Shown here: one piece after another, positions 1 through 8,848 of the stretch | Position numbering within the stretch: position 1 is the stretch's first letter | Layout: each line of letters begins with the position of its first letter | Assembly: GCA_900768915.1 (NCBI GenBank) | Contig: CAAGEQ010000030.1 | Span: 1 to 64,000 of the forward strand | DNA length: 64,000 nt | Source of the DNA: Candidatus Gastranaerophilales bacterium | Lineage (GTDB): Bacteria > Cyanobacteriota > Vampirovibrionia > Gastranaerophilales > Gastranaerophilaceae | Reading direction: 5' to 3' | The notes under the pieces: generated by a model | Databases searched by the model: none | The model's input: the letters and a program-made list of their open reading frames with translations, nothing else | What the model was told of the DNA's origin: nothing | Translations under genes and position numbers: made by a program

Positions 1-15
1 CATAGTATGTGTTTG

Positions 16-25
16 CATAGGGAAA
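16..25 (+). promoter_or_regulatory. Shared leader element CATAGGGAAA
   Basis: The ten bases CATAGGGAAA end exactly 16 nt before the ATG of the first large gene. The same ten bases lie exactly 16 nt before the ATG of its paralogue (2247-2256). The sequences between element and start codon differ apart from an AAGGAAC ribosome-binding core. It may be part of the 5' leader or a translational control site. The function is not known. Confidence 0.4.
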
Positions 26-41
26 TCAAAGGAACTTCAAT

Positions 42-1946
42 ATGGGAATGTCGTCATCTCAAGCAAGATTGCTAAATTTGACAGCAAGAATGCACCAAAT
101 TGAATACAAAGCGGCTAAGCTAGAGGCAATGAAATTGCAGATGGCTAACGAATCTTCACGTGTGTATGACGACTATTTAAATGCTATTGATGCAACAAAA
201 ATCCAATATTCTACAATTAGTACAGACGGCACAATAAACTATGTAGATGCTACATATAACGGAATGAAAAATCAAGGCTATGAACTTAAATTTGCTGATT
301 CTGATAAAGTTATCATCGATGCTGCAACAGAAGCAAATCTAAAAATAGCCGGTAATAACAAGGATTATTTCATAGCACTTGAAACAGGACGTGTTACTGA
401 AACAAACCAAGAAGTTAATGGTGTTGTTGAAATTTATACAATTGAGCAATTTATGAATATGTCATCAAACAAAAATTATAGATTGATGGCTGACATTGAT
501 TTGACTGGTAAAAACTGGACTTCAAAATCTTTAAGTTCTGGTAAAACTTTTGATGGTAACGGTCACACTATTAAAGGTTTAAATAATGCATTGTTTACGA
601 GTGTTTCAGGTACTGTTACAAACTTAAATATTGAAGGAAATGTTACTTCAAAAGGCATTTTAACTGAAAATGCTTATTCTGGAGCAAATATTAACAATGT
701 ATCCGTTTCTGGTTCTATAAATGCAGCAAAAGATAACGTTGGTGCATTAGTAGGTAATATTTCAGGCAGTTCTGGGAACAAAGTTAAAATTTCGAACTGT
801 TCATCAAATGCTACTATCATAACATCTTCTAATAATTCGAATATTGGTGGATTAGTTGGAGCATCAAGTAATGCAGAAATTGATAATTGTACATCAAATG
901 GCTCAATTTCAGGCAACAACGGGCTTGGTGGGTTGATAGGTGCTACATCATATACAACAATAACAAATTCAACATCTTCAACTTACGTTAGAGCAGAAGG
1001 TACTGCAAAATGGGGACATAGTGCTGGTGGTTTTGTTGGTATAACGTATGACTATTCAAATGTATCGAATTGTAGTGCTTATGGCAACGTTGATGGTGAT
1101 GACGATGTAGTTGGCGGTTTTGTCGGATGTGCAAATCCTAATTCAAAAATATCTAATTGTAATGCATACGGTAACGTTACAGATAATTTTAGTGGTATTT
1201 TAACAAAAGATGATGGTATCAATAATGTTGCAGGTTTTGTATCTGCTGTTAATGGTGGTACAGTTGAAAACTGTAATGCTTATGGTACAGCATCTATAAA
1301 AGTTATTCCTACAGGTTACAATAGCACAATAAACCCTGGAGCATTTGGCAATTCAAATATGTCAGGACATAATGGTATAGGTCAAGTAAAAAATTGTTAT
1401 GCTGCTGATAAAAATAACAATTTTATGTCTAGTACTACAAGTTTAGCAAATAATTCAGGATTTGAATCAGCATTACCAAATAATAATATTATTTCTGCAT
1501 CAGGTGCTAATGTTTCTACTACAACAATAATTCCTGACACAAACAATGATGGTGCATTATTTGATGAGATACAAAAGAATGGTTACGTATTAGAGGGTAC
1601 TAATGATAACCCAGCAACTGGTCATGAAGATGATTCAACTTGGTTTACAAATATGGTTAATGCCGGTGAATTATTTATATTTGATACAAACAAAACTACT
1701 GGTGAATTAGAACAAATTAGTGTTGCAACAGATACAAAACTTCGTGAAGTTTCAAATGAATCACTATTAAGAAAAGCAGAAGCAAAATACGAAGCTGATA
1801 TGAAAAAGATTGATAACAAAGATAGGAAATATGATACAGATTTAGCAGCATTAGACACAGAAAGAAATGCTATTAAAGAAGAAATGGATACATTAAAAAC
1901 TGTTGCTAAAGAAAATGTTGAAAGAACATTCAAATTATTTGGTTAA
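42..1946 (+). CDS. Lineage-specific protein with GLUG repeats and conserved helical ends
   Basis: No named family is recognised for the whole protein (634 aa). The first ~55 residues (starting MGMSSSQARLLNLTARMHQ) and the last ~70 (ending RTFKLFG) are charged, Ala-rich and predicted helical. They match the ends of the next gene (2273-5698), while the middles differ. Residues ~230-440 carry GLUG-type repeats (GGLVG, GGLIG, GGFVG, GGFVG each followed by an Asn/Cys/Ser-rich strand such as ISNCNAYGNV). GLUG repeats are known from bacterial surface proteins and adhesins. There is no Sec signal peptide, so export, if any, would use another route. The start is supported by AAAGGAAC upstream and by identity with the paralogue's start. 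Conserved ends around a variable middle recall flagellin or hook proteins, but no sequence homology to them is evident. A surface or secreted role is inference. Confidence 0.85.
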   Translation: MGMSSSQARLLNLTARMHQIEYKAAKLEAMKLQMANESSRVYDDYLNAIDATKIQYSTISTDGTINYVDATYNGMKNQGYELKFADSDKVIIDAATEANLKIAGNNKDYFIALETGRVTETNQEVNGVVEIYTIEQFMNMSSNKNYRLMADIDLTGKNWTSKSLSSGKTFDGNGHTIKGLNNALFTSVSGTVTNLNIEGNVTSKGILTENAYSGANINNVSVSGSINAAKDNVGALVGNISGSSGNKVKISNCSSNATIITSSNNSNIGGLVGASSNAEIDNCTSNGSISGNNGLGGLIGATSYTTITNSTSSTYVRAEGTAKWGHSAGGFVGITYDYSNVSNCSAYGNVDGDDDVVGGFVGCANPNSKISNCNAYGNVTDNFSGILTKDDGINNVAGFVSAVNGGTVENCNAYGTASIKVIPTGYNSTINPGAFGNSNMSGHNGIGQVKNCYAADKNNNFMSSTTSLANNSGFESALPNNNIISASGANVSTTTIIPDTNNDGALFDEIQKNGYVLEGTNDNPATGHEDDSTWFTNMVNAGELFIFDTNKTTGELEQISVATDTKLREVSNESLLRKAEAKYEADMKKIDNKDRKYDTDLAALDTERNAIKEEMDTLKTVAKENVERTFKLFG

Positions 1947-1963
1947 TTGAGTTGTTAAAAGTA

Positions 1964-1990
1964 TTTTTGTCCTTGCAGGACTTGCTTTTA
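1964..1990 (+). terminator. Probable intrinsic terminator after the GLUG protein
   Basis: A short hairpin GTCCT-TGC-AGGAC (1969-1981) is followed by TTGCTTTTAT and lies 23 nt after the stop codon. The stem is only 5 bp and the U-tract is interrupted, so it is a modest terminator. Confidence 0.45.
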
Positions 1991-2111
1991 TAATTGATAT
2001 TAGATTTATAATTATTTTTATGTTATGCACATTTCTTCTAAATTTATACAATCCTCTTTCTAAAAATATAATTATTAACAATATTTTGTCCTTATAAAAA
2101 ATTATATTAAC

Positions 2112-2190
2112 TTTTGTAACAAAATATTATTAAGAACTGTAACAATATTTACTAAAACTACCTTATTTTTGTAAATTTTTGTAACAAAAA
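2112..2190 (+). promoter_or_regulatory. Paired palindrome TTTTGTAACAAAA upstream of second end-conserved protein
   Basis: The 326-bp gap between the two large paralogues holds two copies of TTTTGT-A-ACAAAA (2112-2124 and 2177-2189), 65 bp apart (about six helical turns). A half copy, CTGTAACAAT, lies between them. The arms are perfect inverted repeats with a 1-bp centre. Two such sites upstream of one gene suggest an operator for a dimeric regulator. The rest of this gap is plain AT-rich sequence with no gene seen in it. Confidence 0.4.
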
Positions 2191-2246
2191 CACCATTAAT
2201 ATCAACCTTTTATTAAAGAAAATACTATTAATACCGTAGATATAAC

Positions 2247-2256
2247 CATAGGGAAA
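2247..2256 (+). promoter_or_regulatory. Second copy of leader element CATAGGGAAA
   Basis: Identical to the element at 16-25 and at the same 16-nt distance from the start codon. It overlaps the start of a GGGAAAAGGAAC ribosome-binding region. Confidence 0.4.
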
Positions 2257-2272
2257 AGGAACGTTTCAAACT

Positions 2273-5200
2273 ATGGGTATGTCATCATCACAAGCTAGAT
2301 TGCTAACATTGACTGCACGTCAACACAGCATCGAATATAAGGCTCAAAGAATCCAAGCAGAAAAACTACGCTTGGCTAATGACTCTGACCGTATTTACAA
2401 CGAATACCTAGATGCCCTAGATGCTACAAAAATTCAATTCAAATCAATCAATAATGATGGTTCTACTACATACATAGACGCTACCCTAAACGCTCTTGAA
2501 AATGGTGCTGTATCAAACTATACAGGCATTACATCAAACGAAACTTTCCTTCTATATAATGGTGCAGAAAATACAGTTCTTGTAACACCTGAATTTGCTA
2601 ATGAATATGGCATTACTGGTGGTAAAGTTCAACCTGTTGGCGACCTTGATGACTACCTAACACAACACGGTTGTACTAAAGTTGAAGATACCAAAACTGT
2701 AACAAACACTAACTACAATGACATACAAGCAGTTACACCAGTTCAAAACCAAATCGTTTCAACTCCTAGTCAAACAACTGTAAATGATGGTGACACATAC
2801 TCAATCAGTGGTAACTTATCAACTCCTGTTGATAATTCTACTGCTGCATCTACAAGTTATACTGTTTCTGGTTCAACTCCTACAGTAAACTCTGTTGCTG
2901 GTATCCCTACTCAAAATACAAAAACTGTTATAACTTCTGGTGTTGATGCAAGTTCTCAAACAATGAGTACTAGCACAACTAGCAACACTGAAACAACTAA
3001 GTTTGAATACTTAATCCCTTCAAATCAAAAAATTAGAGTAATCGAATCAACAACTTACTCTTTAAACAAAGATGATTTGAATTTAACAATGCAACAATTA
3101 TCTGATAAATATGGTTGGAATTTTAATTTTGATGATTCTAATGAAACAATTTATGGCAATAAATTTAATTCGCTATATGCTTCTTATAATATTAGTAATT
3201 TAGCAAATAACTATGGATTAGGTTCTGGAAAGACTACAAATAAAATTCAATACACAAGTACTACAACATTATCAGATTTATTAACACAACTTGCTAATTC
3301 AACAAATGAAATCACTTTTGACAAAAATAATGGAACTATTACTGGTTCTGATAAATATTTTCAATTTAGTAGTTATGATGATAAAGACGGAAATAGTTAT
3401 ACTGATGACTTAGCAAAATACTTAAATAACTCTAATAAATCATATAACTACGGTCCAGAACAAACATTTAATTCTAACACTAAGATGGTTGATATGATTC
3501 AATCAGACAAACAATCTGGTAACTATGGTGATTTCAGAATTAATAACATGTATGGAAATACATACAAAGTTGATAGTAAAGGTAACTACATCTTAAATTC
3601 TTCAGGTGGGAAAATAAATAATTGTACTTGGAGTAATTCAGCAAGTACGCTTAACAATGAATATACATATAAAGATTACTTAAACTATATTGCATCTGAT
3701 TCAGAAATGAAGACAGCAGGATTTCAATGGTATGAAGATAGCGAAGGTATCCATGCAGTTATTGGTAATGGTTATAAAATCGAAATGTTAACTTATGCAG
3801 ATTCTACAAAATTTAATGGACAACTTACAGATGAAAAAACTACAACAAATACTACTTCTGTAGAATTAAATAGAAATGCTATTGCAGAAAACATTTACTT
3901 AGCTCGTTCTATCGTAAACGGAACAAAAGCTGATGATTACAACGCTAACCACACATCTTCAGTTAATGCAATTCTTAACGAAATGAAATCTGCATACAAC
4001 AACTACTCAACTGATGAAAACAAACGTCAATTAACATTATTCAGCGAAGAATTATCAACTGCTTTAGCTTCTGGTGACAAAACTCAAATTCAAAATGCTT
4101 TAGCAAAACTTGGTCAAACAATCACATCTGATAAATATGCAAAAACTGGTGCTGAAACAAAAACTGAATCTGGTTCAAACAATAACAAAACAATCACTGT
4201 TAACAAAACTGTTAATAACGTAACTTATACTTTCAACGATTCAAATGTTTCAATCACTCCAAACACAACAGAAGTTTCTGATGGTCAAACTGATAATCCT
4301 GGAACATTAACTGTTGGTAGCAACTCAGATATGGAAAAATATTTAGCTTACCAATTATACCAATACAACAATGGTCAATCTTATGAAAACTACTTATCAA
4401 ACATTCAAGCACAAGGCTACAATGCATATCAATTAGCAGAATTAGTTGAAAACTTCAACACATATAAAGCTCAATTAGCTGCTGGTACTAATTTAACTGC
4501 ATCATTAACAAAATATGATGCTGCTAACTACAATTTAGTTCAATTAAACAGCAACAATTACAACGTAACAAATAATTCAACTGCCGCTACACACGAAGTT
4601 ACAGTTGCTAATACAGATGACATTTTAGACAGATTAGCATACGATATTTACACTCAACAAGGTAGAACTGGTAACCCAAATACAATCAAAACTCAATTAA
4701 GTGGGGCTTTAAACAATACTCAATTAGCAAGTTTAAGTTCTTACTACGGAACAAATACTTGGAATACCATCGTTAGCAACTTAGCAAACAATATGAATGC
4801 TAATTCTGTTTCAAATTACACTACAAAATACAATGGATACAATATCACATACAGAACCTCTAACGATGTAACTATCAATACAAATTCAAACAGCCATCAA
4901 GAAACAATCAAAGGAAAACTTAACGTTCCTACAATTGAAGGCATTGCTTCTAACCTAGTTGTTGCTTTCAGAAAAGCTGGCAAAACAATTGATGAAGCAG
5001 AACTTAAACAAAAATTAGAAGCTAAATATGGTTCAGATAACAATTCAAACAACTTAACATTAGCAAATATCAACGAAGTTATCTGTAATTACCTAAATAA
5101 TGGTAACAATGCAGGTGTTGAAAACATTTACAACAACATCTACAATAACTCAACTTTAACAATCAATTCAACATATACTGCAGATAAATATGATGCATCA

Positions 5201-5698
5201 AGAGCAAACTTAGGTCTTGCAAATGTTACTTATGGCACAACTACTAGCACAGTTAAAACTGGCACTTGGCACTGGCAAGATGATGATAACTACAAAAAAT
5301 GGTATTCTCAATATCAAAAATTAAAAGCAATGGAAGAATATCAATTTGAAATCGTTGATGCTAATTTATGCAACAAAAATGAATTTGTTAACAACTACAT
5401 CACACAAGCTGGTGCTTCATTATTAACATTCAATGTTAACGAAGATAGTTCTTTCGAAATGATTGGTGCAAGTGTTGCTACTAAAACATCATTAAGAGAA
5501 ACTGCTAACGAAATTAACCTTAAAAAAGCAGAAGCTAAATATGAAGCTGATATGGATGCTATCAATAAAAAAGATACAAAATATGATACTCAATTAGCAG
5601 TTTGCGAAACTGAAAGAAATGCTATCAAAGAAGAAGTTGATTCTCTTAAAAATGTAATTAAAGATAACGTTGACAGAACATTCAAATTATTCTCTTAA
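2273..5698 (+). CDS. Giant lineage-specific protein with conserved helical ends
   Basis: 1141 aa, function unknown. Residues 1-55 (MGMSSSQARLLTLTARQHS..., ...DALDATKIQ) and the last ~70 (KKAEAKYEADMDAI ... ERNAIKEE ... NVDRTFKLFS) are homologous to those of the preceding gene. The middle is a long Asn/Thr/Ser-rich, beta-looking region of low complexity, with no GLUG repeats. No Sec signal peptide or membrane segment is evident. Base and codon use change along the gene. Roughly 2273-3000 uses CTA/CTT leucine and C-ending codons, ~3000-3850 is clearly more AT-rich with TTA leucine, and from ~3850 it shifts again, which suggests a mosaic middle. Translation starts after GGGAAAAGGAAC. Structural or exported cargo is inferred from architecture only. 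Confidence 0.85.
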   Translation: MGMSSSQARLLTLTARQHSIEYKAQRIQAEKLRLANDSDRIYNEYLDALDATKIQFKSINNDGSTTYIDATLNALENGAVSNYTGITSNETFLLYNGAENTVLVTPEFANEYGITGGKVQPVGDLDDYLTQHGCTKVEDTKTVTNTNYNDIQAVTPVQNQIVSTPSQTTVNDGDTYSISGNLSTPVDNSTAASTSYTVSGSTPTVNSVAGIPTQNTKTVITSGVDASSQTMSTSTTSNTETTKFEYLIPSNQKIRVIESTTYSLNKDDLNLTMQQLSDKYGWNFNFDDSNETIYGNKFNSLYASYNISNLANNYGLGSGKTTNKIQYTSTTTLSDLLTQLANSTNEITFDKNNGTITGSDKYFQFSSYDDKDGNSYTDDLAKYLNNSNKSYNYGPEQTFNSNTKMVDMIQSDKQSGNYGDFRINNMYGNTYKVDSKGNYILNSSGGKINNCTWSNSASTLNNEYTYKDYLNYIASDSEMKTAGFQWYEDSEGIHAVIGNGYKIEMLTYADSTKFNGQLTDEKTTTNTTSVELNRNAIAENIYLARSIVNGTKADDYNANHTSSVNAILNEMKSAYNNYSTDENKRQLTLFSEELSTALASGDKTQIQNALAKLGQTITSDKYAKTGAETKTESGSNNNKTITVNKTVNNVTYTFNDSNVSITPNTTEVSDGQTDNPGTLTVGSNSDMEKYLAYQLYQYNNGQSYENYLSNIQAQGYNAYQLAELVENFNTYKAQLAAGTNLTASLTKYDAANYNLVQLNSNNYNVTNNSTAATHEVTVANTDDILDRLAYDIYTQQGRTGNPNTIKTQLSGALNNTQLASLSSYYGTNTWNTIVSNLANNMNANSVSNYTTKYNGYNITYRTSNDVTINTNSNSHQETIKGKLNVPTIEGIASNLVVAFRKAGKTIDEAELKQKLEAKYGSDNNSNNLTLANINEVICNYLNNGNNAGVENIYNNIYNNSTLTINSTYTADKYDASRANLGLANVTYGTTTSTVKTGTWHWQDDDNYKKWYSQYQKLKAMEEYQFEIVDANLCNKNEFVNNYITQAGASLLTFNVNEDSSFEMIGASVATKTSLRETANEINLKKAEAKYEADMDAINKKDTKYDTQLAVCETERNAIKEEVDSLKNVIKDNVDRTFKLFS

Positions 5699-5735
5699 TA
5701 CAATCATTTGAGTAAATAAAACATAGACAGTTTTT

Positions 5736-5833
5736 ATCATCTTGAACTTGTTTCAAGGTCTAAAAAAACAGATTCCGAAACAAGTTCGGAATGACTCAAT
5801 ATCAATAGTCATGCAGAATTTATTTCAGCATCT
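5736..5833. repeat. Three covarying 25-bp hairpin repeats (REP-like)
   Basis: Three related 25-bp units lie within 100 bp: 5737-5761 (+), 5769-5793 (-, inverted, so units 1 and 2 form a larger palindrome) and 5809-5833 (+). Each reads TCAT, a 6-base arm, CTTGT or a variant, the opposite arm, then RTCT. The arms differ between copies but pair within each: CTTGAA/TTCAAG, TCCGAA/TTCGGA, and GCAGAA/TTCAGC with one mismatch. Such GAACTTGTTTC-type units resemble dispersed intergenic palindromes seen in other bacteria. They sit after the giant gene's stop and may also end its transcript. The remaining ~100 bp up to folE2 is featureless AT-rich sequence. Confidence 0.6.
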
Positions 5834-5937
5834 ATTGTTTAAAATAAATTTAATTTATTTGATTTTAATGATTCATTTTTTTTGAAATATTTTATCATTA
5901 ACAAAATAATTCAAAAACGTAAAATTTAAAAAATCCC

Positions 5938-6729
5938 TTAACCCTCTTGTTGGTATGCCCAAGCTGAATGGTTATGAATACTCTCAATAGATTCACACTC
6001 TACTTCAAATCTATCAACAACAGGATTATTTCTTAAATATAAAACGACTTCACGCAAAACATCTTCTACAAACTTTGGATTATTATATGCACGCTCTGTT
6101 ACATATTTTTCATCATCTCTTTTTAATAATGAATACAAACCACAAGAAGAACTATCCTCTATCTGTTTAATCAAATCTTCTATCCAAATATGAGCATCGT
6201 CATCATAAGCAACTTTAACTGAAACAATTGCTCTTTGGTTATGAGCACCATATTGAGAAATTTCTTTTGAACAAGGACATAAAGTAGTAACAGGAACTTT
6301 TACACCTAAAAAGAATTGATATTCTTCATCTTCTTCTCCATAGTTTTCTAAAATTCCCTCAAATGAACAATCATAACACATTGGTGCTTTTATTTTCGTA
6401 ACTGGAGATTCTTTATCAATAAAATATTTAAAATCAAATTTTAAATAACCACACTTAGCATTCAATTTCTCAACTATATCCGTAACACAGCCTTGAATAT
6501 CAACACCTAAAAGATTTTTTTCTTTCCAACTATTCAAAACTTCAACAAATCTAGACATGTGAGTACCTTTATAATGTGCTGGTAAACTCACACTTGCTTT
6601 GGCATTTGCCCATACAATTTGATTTTCTGCATCTTTTCGTTGAATAATTAATGGTAATTCTAAATCTTTTATACCAACTTTTTGGATTTCTACACCTCTA
6701 TCATCACGGCTATTTTGTACGTCTTTCAT
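5938..6729 (-). CDS. folE2: GTP cyclohydrolase FolE2 (type IB)
   Basis: Converts GTP to 7,8-dihydroneopterin triphosphate at the entry to folate (and queuosine-type) synthesis in the cytosol. The 263-aa length and the signature CPCSKEISQYGAHNQR identify the FolE2/COG1469 family. In known FolE2 enzymes the Cys and His of this stretch are metal ligands. Type IB enzymes can use metals other than zinc, which helps under zinc limitation. The start codon follows a good GGGGAT ribosome-binding site. The gene diverges from aroQ across a 130-bp gap. It stands alone, with no other folate gene nearby in the window. Confidence 0.95.
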   Translation of the reverse strand: MKDVQNSRDDRGVEIQKVGIKDLELPLIIQRKDAENQIVWANAKASVSLPAHYKGTHMSRFVEVLNSWKEKNLLGVDIQGCVTDIVEKLNAKCGYLKFDFKYFIDKESPVTKIKAPMCYDCSFEGILENYGEEDEEYQFFLGVKVPVTTLCPCSKEISQYGAHNQRAIVSVKVAYDDDAHIWIEDLIKQIEDSSSCGLYSLLKRDDEKYVTERAYNNPKFVEDVLREVVLYLRNNPVVDRFEVECESIESIHNHSAWAYQQEG

Positions 6730-6811
6730 AATATCCCCTATTCAATTAAATCTTAACATAAACACAATAGTAAAAAATCCATGCCGAAAATAGTAGATTT
6801 GCTTAACATTT

Positions 6812-6840
6812 TTGACTATAAAAAAAGCATAAGTTATCCT
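6812..6840 (+). promoter_or_regulatory. Sigma70-type promoter for aroQ and efflux operon
   Basis: TTGACT (6812-6817), a 17-bp spacer and TATCCT (6835-6840) lie 19 bp before the aroQ start. They match five and four of six consensus bases. This is the only promoter-like site seen before the co-directional run aroQ-tolC-macA-macB. Confidence 0.5.
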
Positions 6841-6859
6841 ATTAAATGAGGTGTTGTAT

Positions 6860-7294
6860 ATGAAGATTTTATTAATAAACGGTCCAAACTTAAACATGTT
6901 AGGAACAAGAGAGCCTGAAAAATATGGTTCAACAACTCTAAATGATATTGAAAATAATATGAAATTATTAGCGACAAAATACAATTGTTCACTTGATTGC
7001 TTTCAATCAAATCACGAAGGAGAACTTATAGACAAAATACAATCTACAAAAAATCTCTATGATGGAATAATCATTAATGCTGGTGGTTATACACATACTA
7101 GTGTAGCCCTAAGAGATGCCATTGCATCTGTTAATACTCCAACAGTAGAAGTACACATGACCAATATTCATGCTAGAGAAGAATTTCGTCATACTTCATT
7201 ATTATCTGCCGTTTGTATAGCACAAGTTATTGGTTTTAAAGAAAATTCATATAAATATGCCTTAGAAGGTTTGATAGAATATCTAAATAAATAA
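6860..7294 (+). CDS. aroQ: 3-dehydroquinate dehydratase, type II
   Basis: Shikimate pathway enzyme that dehydrates 3-dehydroquinate to 3-dehydroshikimate. At 144 aa it has the usual length of the type II dodecameric family. Signatures visible: LLINGPNLNMLGTREPEKYG (substrate loop with the catalytic Tyr), NAGGYTHTSVALRDA, and HMTNIHAREEFRHTS with the catalytic His and Arg. The start at 6860 is preferred over an in-frame GTG at 6851, because GAGGTG at 6848-6853 is the ribosome-binding site for 6860 and the protein then begins directly at the first beta strand. It is followed 18 bp later by the efflux genes, probably on the same transcript. Confidence 0.95.
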   Translation: MKILLINGPNLNMLGTREPEKYGSTTLNDIENNMKLLATKYNCSLDCFQSNHEGELIDKIQSTKNLYDGIIINAGGYTHTSVALRDAIASVNTPTVEVHMTNIHAREEFRHTSLLSAVCIAQVIGFKENSYKYALEGLIEYLNK

Positions 7295-7312
7295 ACACTC
7301 TATAGAGAAGTT

Positions 7313-8848
7313 ATGAAAATAGATTTAAAAAACATTAGCAAAATAATATTACTATTTGTGTTTGTACTTTTAACAACACAAAAATCATTTGCTATTAATG
7401 AAATTGAACTTTCAACAATGCCTATAAAAGAGGGAGATTCACTTACTCTAGAACAATGTATCGACATCGCATTAAAACGTAGTCCATCTATCAAAAATCT
7501 ACGTTACAACTACGAAATGTCAAAACATAATGTCGGTATTGCAAAAGCAGATTATTCTCCAACAATTTCTACTGGGGCAAGTTATAATCAAGGCTACAAT
7601 TCAAATTCTAGACGACTTGGTGGTTCTACTAGAACACTTCCTGGCATAGATGCTAGAATAAAAGAACTTATTTGGAACTTTGGAAAAACTTCTGCAAATA
7701 TCAGAATGGAAAAATTCTATCAAATCGCTGCTGAATATGACTACAACCAAGAAGTTATAAATACAATATTTAATATCAAATGTAAATATTACGCAGTCCT
7801 TGCTGCAAAAGCAATTGTTGATATAGATAAAGCAAATGTTCAAATAAACGAAAGAAACTATCAAAGAACAAAGGCATATTTTGAAGAAGGTATCAAATCA
7901 AAAATTGATATTGTAAACGCAGAAGTTTATTTGAGTGATTCAAAAATCACTCTAGTAAAAGCCGAAAATGATTATAAAAATGCAATAGTAGCACTCAATA
8001 ACGCAATGTATGTTGCGTTTGCTCCACAATATACAATAAAAAATACGGAATCTTTCAATTTTAAATATGATTATCTACCAGTTAGTCTTATAAAAATTAC
8101 AGATTACAAAGATATAAGTAACTTACCGAATGCAGTATATAATGCAACTTTAACAACAAGTGTTGAAAAAACTGAAATTTTAAAGAATTACATCTTTAAA
8201 AAATATCCATATACATTTGATGAATCAATAAGACTTGCTTATGAAAATCGTTGGGATTTAAAATCATTAGAAGCGACTAAAAAAGCAATGGAACAAGCAT
8301 TACTATATACTAAAAGAGAATATTATCCTGAACTAACAGGTAGTGTAGGATATGGATTTGCTAACAGAAATCTTTATTCTAACAATTCTTTTGATATCGC
8401 TGTAGAATTATCTTCTACACTAAATCCGATGCAAACAAAACATAAAATTGACAATGCAAAAATCCAAGTTGATATGGTTCAAAATGATATCGATGAATTA
8501 AAACAAAATATGTTCTTTGATATTCAAAAAACATATATAGATATGATTTCATTAGAAAAACAAATTCCACTTAACGAAGTCAAAGTAAAACAAACACTAG
8601 AGAATTTAGAACTTGCAGACGGTCGTTATGAAGTTGGATTAGGTGATTTTATTGAAGTACAAGATGCAAAAGTAAATTATAACAATGCTCAAAATACTTA
8701 TGTACAAACGATTTATGATTATAACGTTTCACGAGCAACTCTTGAAAAAGAAATTTCACTACAAGAAAATAATATTAATATAAATACATTAGAGGAAAAG
8801 TCAAATGATAGACGTAAAAAGGATACTAGAAAAAATTCAAACAAATAA
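7313..8848 (+). CDS. TolC-family outer-membrane efflux protein
   Basis: 511 aa with an N-terminal signal peptide (KIILLFVFVLLTTQKSFA). Two OEP-type repeats of long amphipathic helices follow, the first opening with SLTLEQCIDIALKRSPSIKN and the second with FDESIRLAYENRWDLKSLE. This fits the trimeric outer-membrane channel of a tripartite pump. It overlaps the MacA-like gene by 44 nt, and that gene is followed by MacB-like genes, so the four form one pump operon. The substrate cannot be read from sequence. Ribosome-binding site GAGAAG precedes the ATG. The C-terminal tail is Lys/Arg-rich after the second helical repeat. Confidence 0.9.
   Translation: MKIDLKNISKIILLFVFVLLTTQKSFAINEIELSTMPIKEGDSLTLEQCIDIALKRSPSIKNLRYNYEMSKHNVGIAKADYSPTISTGASYNQGYNSNSRRLGGSTRTLPGIDARIKELIWNFGKTSANIRMEKFYQIAAEYDYNQEVINTIFNIKCKYYAVLAAKAIVDIDKANVQINERNYQRTKAYFEEGIKSKIDIVNAEVYLSDSKITLVKAENDYKNAIVALNNAMYVAFAPQYTIKNTESFNFKYDYLPVSLIKITDYKDISNLPNAVYNATLTTSVEKTEILKNYIFKKYPYTFDESIRLAYENRWDLKSLEATKKAMEQALLYTKREYYPELTGSVGYGFANRNLYSNNSFDIAVELSSTLNPMQTKHKIDNAKIQVDMVQNDIDELKQNMFFDIQKTYIDMISLEKQIPLNEVKVKQTLENLELADGRYEVGLGDFIEVQDAKVNYNNAQNTYVQTIYDYNVSRATLEKEISLQENNININTLEEKSNDRRKKDTRKNSNK

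Noticed and set aside
674..919. Open frame antisense to the GLUG protein
   Set aside because: Shadow of the repeat-rich sense frame, no start signals, unlikely composition.
840..1300. Apparent tandem DNA repeats, possible CRISPR-like array
   Set aside because: They are degenerate coding repeats (GLUG) with variable length and no constant direct repeat.
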